Source: a virus. Taken from it: a DNA stretch of 36,649 nucleotides. Both the position numbers and the translations under genes were made by a program. Location of the stretch: positions 1-36,649 of the IMG/VR virus record IMGVR_UViG_3300020469_000115; one strand, 5' to 3'. Below are positions 24,688-31,884 of the stretch, in pieces; position 1 is the stretch's first letter, and each line of letters opens with the position of its first letter. Below the pieces are notes generated by a model, which saw only the letters and a program-made list of their open reading frames with translations, had not been told where the DNA came from and made no database searches.

Positions 24688-24920
24688 TGAAAGTATATGT
24701 AGTGCAAAACCCAGAAGAAGCTAACGACACAACGACAGTTTTTACTTCCAAAGCTAAAGCTGAATACTGTGTCAGAAGCGCAAACCAATCTGACTTTGGC
24801 GGAGAAGAAGTATATACAGTTGAAGTGCATGAGTTTGAAATATCAAAGCGAGGCATTTTAAGAGCCATAAGTGCTGGCGCTGATATTTGTCGTGGTGGAG
24901 ATATTGGTTATGAAATATAA
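24687..24920 (+). CDS. 77-residue hypothetical protein
   Basis: The ATG at 24687-24689 overlaps the previous stop (TAATG), which favours this start over an earlier in-frame ATG at 24660. The protein starts MKVYVVQNPEEANDTTTVFT and has the layout of small phage proteins that begin with a beta strand and then a helix rich in Ala and Lys. I recognise no family. Confidence 0.6.
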   Translation: MKVYVVQNPEEANDTTTVFTSKAKAEYCVRSANQSDFGGEEVYTVEVHEFEISKRGILRAISAGADICRGGDIGYEI

Positions 24921-25050
24921 AATAGATAAAGATGTTATATACGGCTATCAAGGAAGCGAGCTGGTCCTTTATCTTTTTATTGCTGACCCAGTATCTAGGT
25001 CTAAATATATTTTAGATTTATCAAAGACAGGAGAGCTGCATGTGGTTTAA
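24910..25050 (+). CDS. 46-residue hypothetical protein
   Basis: The ATG at 24910 overlaps the end of the previous gene by 11 bases. It is a short mixed protein (MKYKIDKDVIYGYQGSELVL) with one moderately hydrophobic stretch. It overlaps the next gene by 11 bases as well, so it belongs to a run of coupled micro-genes. The function is unknown. Confidence 0.5.
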   Translation: MKYKIDKDVIYGYQGSELVLYLFIADPVSRSKYILDLSKTGELHVV

Positions 25051-25216
25051 CGAAAAAACTTTAAAGTTCAAAGGGCAATGTATTTATTGTGATTTTGTAA
25101 AGATAGACGAAAGAAACGGAAACTATATTGTTTGGCTGCATGAAAACGAACATTTACCTCCAAGCAAACATTTTCAATCAGTAAATCCAGATTTATTAGA
25201 GAAGCCATGCAAATAG
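25040..25216 (+). CDS. 58-residue protein with a CxxC pair
   Basis: It starts MWFNEKTLKFKGQCIYCDFV. The CIYC pair at 14-17 and further C57 and histidines (H34, H38, H44) could hold a metal, in the style of small early phage host-modifying proteins. Its ATG lies inside the end of the previous gene, with a GGAGAGCTGC ribosome site. The family is unknown. Confidence 0.55.
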   Translation: MWFNEKTLKFKGQCIYCDFVKIDERNGNYIVWLHENEHLPPSKHFQSVNPDLLEKPCK

Positions 25217-25347
25217 AAGATTTGTTTTATGAGGCTTCTAAGTTAAAAGCCAAAGATAGAAACAAATTAATTATGGTTTTGGCAGTTAGAAACATTGAAA
25301 CAGTAAGTAAAAAAGATATTAAACAACTTTTAAAAGAGGAAAATTAA
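25207..25347 (+). CDS. 46-residue helical hypothetical protein
   Basis: The ATG at 25207 overlaps the previous gene by 10 bases. The protein is all-helical and charged (MQIEDLFYEASKLKAKDRNK) and ends KQLLKEEN. It stops one codon before the next ATG at 25348. The function is unknown. Confidence 0.5.
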   Translation: MQIEDLFYEASKLKAKDRNKLIMVLAVRNIETVSKKDIKQLLKEEN

Positions 25348-25542
25348 ATGGCAGATAAGAAGAAATACAAACATCAAGAGAATTATGAGCAAAAAATGAT
25401 TAAACAAGGTTTTATTAAAATGAAGCTCTGGATACCAGACAGCATGAGAAATAGAGCTAAAGCTTACGCTCAGAGCCTCAGACAGCTTTATTTAGGCGAT
25501 AAAACAGAGGATAATAAGGAAAGTACCAAGAAAGATAAATAA
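25348..25542 (+). CDS. 64-residue basic protein, possibly ribbon-helix-helix
   Basis: A very Lys-rich protein starting MADKKKYKHQENYEQKMIKQ. The segment IKMKLWIPDSMRNRAKAYAQ looks like the strand-helix of a ribbon-helix-helix DNA-binding protein, so it may repress or activate phage promoters; this is inference from 25 residues. It is the last gene of the rightward operon. The candidate large RNA on the other strand ends where this gene stops. Confidence 0.5.
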   Translation: MADKKKYKHQENYEQKMIKQGFIKMKLWIPDSMRNRAKAYAQSLRQLYLGDKTEDNKESTKKDK

Positions 25543-26545
25543 AAGGTTTAAAGGCAACAAATTAATAGAATTGGCGTAGAGGAAGCGTATCATTCTCCTC
25601 CCAAAAATAAAATGCTTTCTCTACGCACTCAAAATAAATGGTCCAGAAAAGCAAATTAATAGCTCCCAAGCCTATATCTATCAAAAAGAAGACCTCACAG
25701 TCTAGGAGCAAAAGAATATCCAGCAGCACAATGAATAAGGACCAAAGGCGTATGCGTGGTAAGAATTTAAGAAGGTCTGGGAGATAAAGTTCCCTTAAAG
25801 GATTAAAGTTTTGCAGAGCTTTTACTTAGAGCGACTAAGCTTAAAACTCCTAGATTTTTATAAACCTTCTCGTCAGAATTGTGCATAAAATATAGATGAA
25901 ACCACTCTCTTATTCGCCTAGAGTCTATACTGGACAAGCCAACATAAATTTACATCAAGGTATCTAACCTCAATTCCCTCTTAACCTGCAACTCATAGTC
26001 AGCGATACAGCCGTTATATTCTTTTTGGTGGTCCAAAAATAAAGCGCCTCTAGGAAAAGTCGTTGGGTACTTAAACCTCGCTTTTATATCCGACTGGTCT
26101 ACACCTTGTTTAACAATTATCAGACTATGGCAGTTTTTATTGAGTCCGAGATAGACAATTAAGTTAATATCTCCAACAATAAGGTTTATAGCTTTCCTCG
26201 CAGTGAGACCTCAAATCCCACGCTTACACAGTTCCTCTTAATCCAAAGCTCCTTACTTTGGGAGGTGTTTATCGCAAAACCATGCCTAGTTAATCCCTCT
26301 ACATTTGCTCTTTGGTCATTTTCGCCTCAAGCCTATTTTGGGAAATGCTTTTTAACGCATTTAATCTAAAGTTGACAGTTAGGTTAAGATTTCTTGTATG
26401 TTATGTCATTTGCACAACTAATTTAAAAAATCGTGTAAAACTTTAATCTTTTAAAGAAACTTATCGTGAGCTTTTTTTGCTTTTAATCTCCTCAAGAAGT
26501 TTGGTTATCTTTAAGTTTTTTATCGTTTAACCAACAAGCCGATAT
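25541..26545 (-). ncRNA. Candidate large structured non-coding RNA, two domains
   Basis: There is no credible ORF on either strand. Two counted blocks are 38% (25981-26040) and 45% (26041-26100) G+C, against 27% for adjacent coding DNA (25321-25380). Domain 1 is closed by 26381-26389 with 25979-25987 plus 26369-26374 with 25989-25994. It contains hairpins at 26203-26221, 26234-26265, 26120-26149 and 26022-26039. A hairpin at 25954-25974 lies in the linker. Domain 2 is closed by 25861-25870 with 25541-25550. It contains 25847-25854 with 25701-25708 and a 12-13-bp stem 25614-25626 with 25574-25586. G-U pairs in the first, third and linker hairpins exist only on the minus strand, and a promoter lies at 26552-26579. 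Size and phage setting recall GOLLD and ROOL RNAs; the family is unproven. Confidence 0.6.
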
Positions 26546-26551
26546 ATATAC

Positions 26552-26579
26552 ATAATATAGGACCACTATAATATTGCAA
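26552..26579 (-). promoter_or_regulatory. Promoter of the candidate large RNA
   Basis: On the minus strand, TTGCAA (26574-26579) and TATTAT (26552-26557) have a 16-base spacer, the same -35 and spacing as the integrase promoter. There is no gene for 500 bases downstream on this strand, so its transcript would be the structured region. The expected start is near 26545. Confidence 0.6.
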
Positions 26580-26610
26580 CCTTTTTCTTAATCTTTCTTA
26601 GACTTTGTTA

Positions 26611-26634
26611 TTATAAAAAAGTTTTTTCTTATAA
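26611..26634. terminator. AT-only palindrome, possible bidirectional terminator
   Basis: TTATAA arms at 26611-26616 and 26629-26634 enclose A-tract/T-tract arms. On the minus strand it follows the stop of the HTH gene (26640) and carries a U-run in its right arm. It would separate that gene from the RNA promoter at 26552-26579. The lack of G+C makes it a weak call. Confidence 0.35.
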
Positions 26635-26639
26635 GACCC

Positions 26640-27086
26640 CTATTGCTCCAGTTCTTCCATAAAATAATGGTTAAGACCTACCAATAGTAAATGAGTTTTA
26701 TACCGTTTCTGAGGCTCTAAGCGCTTCTTAGCTATGCTTTCACTCCCCTCTATAGCTATCCAAATAATTGGCTCTGGAGTATGTTCTGATAAATTTAAAA
26801 CCGCCTTAGAAATTGTATGCCTAGACAGCCCAAGCATTTTAGCCAAATAAGAATAACTTAGCTTGCAGCTGCAACTATGATAATTATATTTTTCACAAAT
26901 AGCCCACAACACTAATTTATCTCTGGCAGCTAATTCTCTTATATCAATCTTGGACCTAAAATATTTCCAAACCACTCTTTTAAATTTATTAAAATCTTTA
27001 AACTTTTTGTGCGTAGCAAAATTTATATATCCAGTTTCAGCCTGCTCAACTGACTTTGTTGTTATCCACCAGTATTGACTCTCCAT
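26640..27086 (-). CDS. Winged-helix/HTH DNA-binding protein
   Basis: A 148-residue protein from the ATG at 27084-27086 (MESQYWWITTKSVEQAETGY). A TTG 45 bases upstream is also in frame, but it falls inside the structured leader. A helix-turn-helix is clear at 77-100 (LSYSYLAKMLGLSRHTISKA). The build (Trp-rich N-terminus, basic middle, HTH with a wing after it) resembles phage replication initiators and plasmid-type regulators that read 'helix-turn-helix domain'. It has its own promoter and a 109-base structured leader, so it is probably regulated after transcription. It is the last of the leftward early genes. Confidence 0.65.
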   Translation of the reverse strand: MESQYWWITTKSVEQAETGYINFATHKKFKDFNKFKRVVWKYFRSKIDIRELAARDKLVLWAICEKYNYHSCSCKLSYSYLAKMLGLSRHTISKAVLNLSEHTPEPIIWIAIEGSESIAKKRLEPQKRYKTHLLLVGLNHYFMEELEQ

Positions 27087-27195
27087 AATTTTTTGTTTCC
27101 TCCCCCCCAGCTCAGATGTTTGGGCTATCAACCCCCAGCCTAACTGCTGCTCTCTCCCCAGCCCAAAGCGTGGGAAAGCCTGCGGCTTTCCACGC
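27087..27195 (-). promoter_or_regulatory. GC-rich structured 5' leader of the HTH gene
   Basis: The transcript from the 27202-27230 promoter would begin at about 27195. This is the first base of a 12-bp stem with one bulge: GCGTGG and AAAGCC at 27168-27180, GGCTTT and CCACGC at 27184-27195, loop GCA. A second stem follows at once: arms TTTGGGCT (27119-27126) and AGCCCAAA (27160-27167). Three CCCCAG copies end at 27110, 27138 and 27161. G+C is 62% in 27121-27180. The ribosome site GGAGG lies about 12 bases before the ATG, just after the second stem. Confidence 0.6.
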
Positions 27196-27201
27196 AGCTC
27201 C

Positions 27202-27230
27202 TATATATGTTATATAAGTATGAGTGTTAA
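27202..27230 (-). promoter_or_regulatory. Promoter of the HTH gene
   Basis: On the minus strand, TTAACA (27225-27230) and TATATA (27202-27207) are 17 bases apart. It lies directly before the structured leader. Confidence 0.55.
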
Positions 27231-27236
27231 CCCATA

Positions 27237-27281
27237 TATACAGAAACGGCTTAGAGTTGGTATATATGTCTATACAGAAAC
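27237..27281. repeat. Two 11-bp direct repeats upstream of the HTH-gene promoter
   Basis: TATACAGAAAC occurs at 27237-27247 and 27271-27281, 34 bp (about three helical turns) apart. They lie just upstream of the -35 box at 27225-27230, a typical place for an activator or autoregulator to bind. Confidence 0.5.
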
Positions 27282-27508
27282 TAATCTGTTTCATTGTGCA
27301 ATAACTCCAATTCCAACTCAATATAATGTTTCGCTTTTTTTAAATCTTCGACTCTGTTGCCTTTATTTCGACAAATATATTTGACCACATTTGCAGAACA
27401 AAAATTTAAATTGTGCGCCAAGATAAATTCAATGGGCTGTATGCTGGCTTGCTTATAATGTGCGCCACCGACTTGCTTACTTAGTGCTTGGCTTTTTCTT
27501 TTTTTCAT
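27281..27508 (-). CDS. DUF3310 protein
   Basis: A 75-residue protein from the ATG at 27506-27508; an upstream TTG extends the frame but is less likely. VGGAHYKQASIQPIEFILAH, NVVKYICRNKGN and EDLKKAKHYIELELELL are the full signature of the phage DUF3310 family, whose members are sometimes annotated as SaV-like nucleotide kinases without solid biochemical proof. It would act in nucleotide metabolism or early host takeover. It overlaps the preceding 36-residue gene by 32 bases. Confidence 0.85.
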   Translation of the reverse strand: MKKRKSQALSKQVGGAHYKQASIQPIEFILAHNLNFCSANVVKYICRNKGNRVEDLKKAKHYIELELELLHNETD

Positions 27509-27587
27509 TCTTCTTAAATATCTTGTCCCAGTTTTCTGCAAACTTTTTCTTATCAGTTATTGGACGAGGCATTGACCCTTTAGACAT
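27477..27587 (-). CDS. 36-residue peptide (MSKGSMPRP type)
   Basis: The ATG at 27585-27587 has an excellent ribosome site (AAAGGAGCAAGCA). The start MSKGSMPRPITDKKKFAENW, followed by DKIF and a Lys-rich tail, matches a short peptide that recurs in phage early regions next to DUF3310 genes. Its end overlaps the DUF3310 gene in another frame. Confidence 0.7.
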   Translation of the reverse strand: MSKGSMPRPITDKKKFAENWDKIFKKNEKKKKPSTK

Positions 27588-27598
27588 TGCTTGCTCCT

Positions 27599-28450
27599 TT
27601 AATCATGACAAAAACAATCAACGCTTTCATCATCTGCAAATAACTCAAATTGTTTATCTTGCTCGTTTTTAATTTCAATCATTTGGTCATAGGAAATATC
27701 ATACTTAAAAGTTTTGCCAGTGCGCTTTTCTTGCTCAACCCACCAGTGCGCTAAATCTTCTCTTTGTTTTAACATCTGCAAAAGTTGACCTTTGCCTTTT
27801 AAAAAACACATATCACAATTACCAAAAAGCGTGTGCTTATCACTTGCAATAAGGTTTAAGTCAAAATTATTTTTTTTCCAAAAATCTTTTATATCTTGTT
27901 GTATTACTTTTGCGTCAAATAAAGGAGTAAAATAATCCGCCTTACCGTTTCTGTCTTTTATTTTGTGGACTCGTCTTGGCTCGTCTGCTCTTAATCCGAT
28001 AACTTGGTCTATATCTTTAAAACCTTTTTGCCTTTCATACCAAATTATTGCTCTTTGTTTTAAAAGAAAAGTACAAAATCTATTTGTTGAGTTTGGCAGT
28101 TTTCCATAATAATCAATTAATTTTTCAAAAGGCTCGCCATTTCTGCTTGCTGTTTCGTAATCTACAAACTTATATTTAAAAATCCAACCGTCAGTATTTT
28201 CTCCTTCAGCAGCTTTATCTACATGAGTTAATTCTACCCAATCAATTTTGCAATCCCATTTGTCTGAACAATCTCTTATAAAATCTAAAGTTTGTGGCAT
28301 TTCTTTACCAGTGTTTGCAAAAACTACATAAATGTCTTCTGGTAAAGTTCCGCCATACGCATCAATAATTTTTTTTAACATAAACCCAGAAGTTCTTCCG
28401 CCACTAAAACTTATTAATGCTGGTCCTTGTATTTTGTATGGATTATTCAT
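27599..28450 (-). CDS. PAPS-reductase-like (PP-loop) protein
   Basis: A 283-residue protein from the ATG at 28448-28450; a TTG eight codons upstream also reads in frame. The PP-loop is SFSGGRTSGFML (residues 14-25), used to bind an adenylated substrate. Cys residues (NRFCTFLLKQRA, GNCDMCFLKGKG and the final CFCHD) could hold an iron-sulphur cluster. The family (PAPS/APS reductase, DndC-like) moves sulphur or activates by adenylation. In phage early regions such genes are common, but the substrate is unknown. No sulphate-pathway genes are nearby, so nucleotide or tRNA/DNA modification is a better guess than sulphate assimilation. Confidence 0.75.
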   Translation of the reverse strand: MNNPYKIQGPALISFSGGRTSGFMLKKIIDAYGGTLPEDIYVVFANTGKEMPQTLDFIRDCSDKWDCKIDWVELTHVDKAAEGENTDGWIFKYKFVDYETASRNGEPFEKLIDYYGKLPNSTNRFCTFLLKQRAIIWYERQKGFKDIDQVIGLRADEPRRVHKIKDRNGKADYFTPLFDAKVIQQDIKDFWKKNNFDLNLIASDKHTLFGNCDMCFLKGKGQLLQMLKQREDLAHWWVEQEKRTGKTFKYDISYDQMIEIKNEQDKQFELFADDESVDCFCHD

Positions 28451-28455
28451 AATAA

Positions 28456-28539
28456 TTAAAAAAACATCTGCCAATATTTATACATAAAAACAATAATAAA
28501 CGAAAAAATTAAAACAATTATTGCTTTTGGCTCTTGCAT
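28456..28539 (-). CDS. 27-residue single-pass membrane peptide
   Basis: The ATG at 28537-28539 and TAA at 28456-28458 fill the gap between two genes almost exactly. The peptide MQEPKAIIVLIFSFIIVFMY is hydrophobic from residue 6 to 20, ending KYWQMFF. There is no good ribosome site, but it starts one base after the previous stop, so it may be coupled. It is possible but unproven. Confidence 0.4.
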   Translation of the reverse strand: MQEPKAIIVLIFSFIIVFMYKYWQMFF

Positions 28540-28540
28540 T

Positions 28541-28885
28541 TCAATTAAAACGGCTAGTATCTTGCTCGTTTAAGTCATATATCATCAAAAACTTTTCCGT
28601 CTGTTCTACGGCTTCTGTTAGCCTTGTAGCGTGATTATTAGGATAATCAATATATCTTGGGTCAATCTCTACATAAGAAATAAAATCTTTTGTAAGTTTG
28701 TAAAGATTTTTTAAATTTTCATACAGCTCTCCGTAGTTCTTTATAACAGCCGTTTCTCTAAAGATTGATATAGACTTCTTCAACTCATTATTTTGCTCTA
28801 CCAGAGCTTCTTTTTCCTTCTGTATGCGTGTTAAGCGCTCCTCCAAGTTAACTAAGTAAGTTTCTAAATTAAGCTCTTTTTTCAT
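28541..28885 (-). CDS. 114-residue coiled-coil hypothetical protein
   Basis: The N-terminal half is a heptad-rich coiled coil (LEERLTRIQKEKEALVEQNN). The C-terminal half is helical, with DPRYIDYPNNHATRLTEAVE. No enzyme motif is visible. It overlaps the preceding 35-residue gene by 17 bases. Confidence 0.55.
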   Translation of the reverse strand: MKKELNLETYLVNLEERLTRIQKEKEALVEQNNELKKSISIFRETAVIKNYGELYENLKNLYKLTKDFISYVEIDPRYIDYPNNHATRLTEAVEQTEKFLMIYDLNEQDTSRFN

Positions 28886-28976
28886 TTTTTTCTCCTGCTT
28901 TTATGCGTTTATTAATATGTATTTGAAGTCTTTGCAAAGTTTCTTTGGTTAATTTGCCGTTTTGTTTAATCTTCAT
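28869..28976 (-). CDS. 35-residue basic peptide
   Basis: The ATG at 28974-28976 is behind GGAGAAGAAA. The peptide MKIKQNGKLTKETLQRLQIH is basic and helical, ending GEKNEKRA. It overlaps the genes on both sides, so the spacing argues that it is translated. The function is unknown. Confidence 0.5.
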   Translation of the reverse strand: MKIKQNGKLTKETLQRLQIHINKRIKAGEKNEKRA

Positions 28977-29142
28977 TTTCTTCTCCTTGTTTAAAATAAT
29001 CTTCATTGTCAGCTTTTATACTTTCATATTTATCTTGATTTTTATTTTCTTCTAATTGTTTTTTATAAATTTGCCAAAGCGTGTCATTGTATTCAGCTTC
29101 AGCTTTTTTATTCTTTTTCTTTCTGCGTCTAAAAAAACTCAT
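28966..29142 (-). CDS. 58-residue charged hypothetical protein
   Basis: The ATG at 29140-29142 overlaps the stop of the primase-helicase gene (ATGA), which favours it over the in-frame TTG two codons earlier. The protein starts MSFFRRRKKKNKKAEAEYND and has a basic N-terminus and acidic C-terminus. It has no recognised family. Confidence 0.55.
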   Translation of the reverse strand: MSFFRRRKKKNKKAEAEYNDTLWQIYKKQLEENKNQDKYESIKADNEDYFKQGEENED

Positions 29143-31010
29143 TCCCAACTAACCTCCAATTTATCCGAGTCTTCAATAATTTTTAGTAAGCCGTTTTCTC
29201 TAACCAGAGTTTTAACTGTTGAGTCATGCGGTCCATTGCTTTTTACAACTGCAGCTCTAACTATTTTAAGTGGGTCAAACTGCACGCCCATTTCCAAACA
29301 AATTTTTTCTGTATCGCTTGGCTCTGGCAAAAAAAAGTTTATGCAATGTCTATGCGAGTCAGCCAAGCTTGAGCCGCCTCGTATTTGCTGCCTGCTCATT
29401 AAACTTGTGCCATTGCTTGACAACGCTTGCTTTGTAAGATGATGCACAGAAACTACGGCACAAGAATATTTCTGCGAAAGCAATGCACACCATGTTGAAT
29501 AAATTTGTCCAACTGAATTATCATTTAAATTTGCAGACACAACAGATGATATTGGGTCAATGACAATCATTTTTAAATCTTTAATTTCTCCAATAGACTC
29601 CATTAATTCGTCAGCTTGTTCGGTCAAGTGCAAACCATTTCTGCTATCGTCTTTGACCAAACTTATTGGCTTGCCAAAATCTGGCACACTTAATAAATAA
29701 GTATCGTATTCACATTCTAATCTTTTTCTTTGTGGGTCAATTAGTTCTAACCTTCTGTGTAATTCGTCTATGCTATCTTCATTTGAAATTATCAAGCAGT
29801 TGCCTTGTGTTTGTATCTCATGTCCTAAAAATTGACCGCTGCCTTGATTGATAGATAAACTGGTTTGTAACAAATAAAAACTTTTACCTATACCGCCAAT
29901 AGCACTAATCAACACAGCCGTTTCTGGCAAAATATTTTCCACAATAAATTTTCTTTCTGGCGCTTTGCCAGTCAAAGTTTTAAAAGAATGTTGTTTTAAT
30001 TTAAAACCTTTATCTAAAATTTCATTTCTTACTGCGTCTTTGTCTTTTTGGTAAAGGTCGTTGAAATCTCCATACTCACTTGGCAATCTGATACTTATGT
30101 TATGAAAGTTAGCTGCTATCTCTTGCGCTTTTGCTTGACCTACGCCATTTCTATCTAAATCAAAGCAGAGAATAAATTTGCAGTTTGTCCAGCGTCTAAG
30201 ATTTTTTATTGCTTCATGTCCAAAATTTGCAGACATGACTGATATTGTTGGAATTTTACAGCTTTCCCAGATTGATGCCGCAGTAGCCATGCCTTCCGCA
30301 ACGCAAACTTCTTTTAGCTCTGTCCATTCAGACCAGTCAAAACCTACGGTCCAAATACAGCCTTTCGTTTCTGCAGCGCTGACAAACCTTTTTATATGCT
30401 CTTGAGTATTATTTTTAGATTTTGGAGAAATATATTGCAAAGACCTCAAAGTTTTTGTTTGTAATTGTGTAGAATACAAACCGACAAGCAAACTGCCGTT
30501 AAGCTCAGTCAACCCATAATTATTTTTTAACCCTTTAGCATTTAGGTAGCTATGATTAACTATTGTTTTACTCTTTTTAAATCTCTCTACAACATCTTTT
30601 GCAACTTCGTTTTGCCGTTCCTTGCGTGCAATCTCAGCTTGCTCTTGGCGTTCTTTGATTTGCGCCATTAGCGCTTCTTGTTCTTGGCTGGATAATTTCT
30701 CTATAGACTTAGAGGTAAATTTTTGTTTGCTGCCGTCCCTCCAGTTTCCAAAGACTGATACAAAATGTTCGCCAAAAGAATGAAAAAAATAATAGCCGCT
30801 TTTTTCAGACCCTTTATCTGGTCTGTTAAATTTTGTGCCGTCAACTGGCACTCTGATTATTTCTCCGCTTGAGTCTATAGAATTAACTCTTAATCCAAAT
30901 TCTTGCATGGCTGCAATTAAATCTTTTATATCTAAACTTGTTTCTTTAAAAAACAAATTAGGATTTAAAACAAAGCCTTCATCTCCGTAAAACTTTTTTA
31001 AATCTATCAT
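29139..31010 (-). CDS. Primase-helicase (TOPRIM + RepA-like ATPase)
   Basis: A 623-residue protein. The N-terminal region (1-220) holds a charged linker. The TOPRIM domain has VCVAEGMATAASIW (E239) and FDLDRNGVGQAK (D284, D286). The C-terminal AAA_25/RepA-like helicase domain has Walker A SAIGGIGKS (369-377) and a Walker B in KMIVIDPISSVV. It unwinds DNA and may prime synthesis at the fork. No classical zinc-binding primase head is visible, though a separate Cys-rich protein is encoded immediately before it (31011-31385). It is the largest early gene and the central replication protein. Confidence 0.85.
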   Translation of the reverse strand: MIDLKKFYGDEGFVLNPNLFFKETSLDIKDLIAAMQEFGLRVNSIDSSGEIIRVPVDGTKFNRPDKGSEKSGYYFFHSFGEHFVSVFGNWRDGSKQKFTSKSIEKLSSQEQEALMAQIKERQEQAEIARKERQNEVAKDVVERFKKSKTIVNHSYLNAKGLKNNYGLTELNGSLLVGLYSTQLQTKTLRSLQYISPKSKNNTQEHIKRFVSAAETKGCIWTVGFDWSEWTELKEVCVAEGMATAASIWESCKIPTISVMSANFGHEAIKNLRRWTNCKFILCFDLDRNGVGQAKAQEIAANFHNISIRLPSEYGDFNDLYQKDKDAVRNEILDKGFKLKQHSFKTLTGKAPERKFIVENILPETAVLISAIGGIGKSFYLLQTSLSINQGSGQFLGHEIQTQGNCLIISNEDSIDELHRRLELIDPQRKRLECEYDTYLLSVPDFGKPISLVKDDSRNGLHLTEQADELMESIGEIKDLKMIVIDPISSVVSANLNDNSVGQIYSTWCALLSQKYSCAVVSVHHLTKQALSSNGTSLMSRQQIRGGSSLADSHRHCINFFLPEPSDTEKICLEMGVQFDPLKIVRAAVVKSNGPHDSTVKTLVRENGLLKIIEDSDKLEVSWE

Positions 31011-31385
31011 CTACTCCTCTGTTTCTGATTTTGCTACCTCTGCATTAAGATACTCTAAAATTATCCAGTTGAAAAATTTTTTTCGGTCTTCAGCTGACCA
31101 ATTAAATAAATCTCCAGAGCTATTTTTTTTTCTTAGCTCTTTGTATAAATGTTGGCTTCTTTTTCTGCAATAATCTGCAGAGTCATAATTGACTGAAGCC
31201 TTAATTGGTAATTTTTCTCCTCTCTCAATTTTTTCTTTAGTTTCTTTTTGACATGCCATTGAGCAGCAACTATGTATTTTTTTATTTTCTTCAATATACA
31301 ATAGCCCACCTTTTGCAACTTTATGACAGTTAGAGCAAAAAGAAGGCTTATCGTATGCAATGCTTTTAGAATGGTATGCTTTCAT
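31011..31385 (-). CDS. Zinc-finger-like small protein before the primase
   Basis: A 124-residue protein. Its N-terminal zinc-binding motif (CSNCHKVAKGG at 17-27, then HSCCSMACQKE with C40, C41 and C45) is treble-clef or MYM/FCS-like. The rest is charged and helical. It abuts the primase-helicase start (31010) and might serve as the DNA-template-recognising part that the primase itself lacks. That is inference. Confidence 0.55.
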   Translation of the reverse strand: MKAYHSKSIAYDKPSFCSNCHKVAKGGLLYIEENKKIHSCCSMACQKETKEKIERGEKLPIKASVNYDSADYCRKRSQHLYKELRKKNSSGDLFNWSAEDRKKFFNWIILEYLNAEVAKSETEE

Positions 31386-31884
31386 CTTCTAAAGTATCTT
31401 TTTCTTCAGAAGTTGGAGCTGGAGCTGATGTAGCTTCCTCTGATTTACCTTCTACAGCCTGCCAGTTTTTACCTTTTTGACTGTTAATTTGTAAATAACC
31501 ATTTTCATTTTTATTACAATGACAGTGTACATATTTTCCTGCCAATGCTTGGTCTAAATCTTTTGCTTGAGATACGCCAAAGGCTTTCATCATCAAAGCA
31601 AAATCATTCTTCGCAGTTTCGCAAACCCAGTGGTCAGCTTGTCCTGCATATTTCATAATAAAACTCTTGTCAAGATTTATTAATTTGCCGTTTTCAGTTT
31701 CTAGCTCAAACATTACCTTAAAACCAGACCAGCCTTCTGGACCAGTTTTTTCATTTTTGCCTTCAACTTCTTCACAACCTGCATAGCCTAAGTCATAGTA
31801 GCCTTCCGCAAGACTTCCGCCAGAGCTATTTTCGGTTTCCTCTATATTTCCTTCTTGGAAATAATTACTTATATCAACACTCAT
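31366..31884 (-). CDS. Single-stranded DNA-binding protein (SSB-like, DUF669 type)
   Basis: A 172-residue protein. The N-terminal half resembles the phage SSB-like DUF669 group (SLAEGYYDLGYAGCEEVEGK, then a beta core GFKVMFELETENGKLINLDK). A flexible Ala/Pro/Glu linker leads to the last residues DTLEDESIPF. This acidic tail ending in IPF is the hallmark of SSB proteins, which use it to recruit partner enzymes. It lies beside the Sak4-like ATPase, as in known recombination modules. Confidence 0.7.
   Translation of the reverse strand: MSVDISNYFQEGNIEETENSSGGSLAEGYYDLGYAGCEEVEGKNEKTGPEGWSGFKVMFELETENGKLINLDKSFIMKYAGQADHWVCETAKNDFALMMKAFGVSQAKDLDQALAGKYVHCHCNKNENGYLQINSQKGKNWQAVEGKSEEATSAPAPTSEEKDTLEDESIPF

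Noticed and set aside
25543-26639. Large RNA transcribed from the plus strand as a continuation of the rightward operon
   Set aside because: It is kept only as an alternative. Two helices have G-U pairs that fit the plus strand, but more helices (25954-25974, 26203-26221, 26120-26149, 25541/25870) need the minus strand, and the promoter at 26552-26579 points that way.
27105-27165. CCCCAG copies as replication iterons
   Set aside because: There are only three copies with uneven spacing (28 and 23 bp), and two form part of the leader stem region. A structured leader explains them better, but an origin is not ruled out.
27112-27321. 69-codon minus-strand frame over the HTH-gene leader
   Set aside because: It runs through the promoter and both leader stems and overlaps the DUF3310 gene end. 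It has no ribosome site and odd composition (Trp, Cys and Tyr-rich). It is better explained as untranslated.
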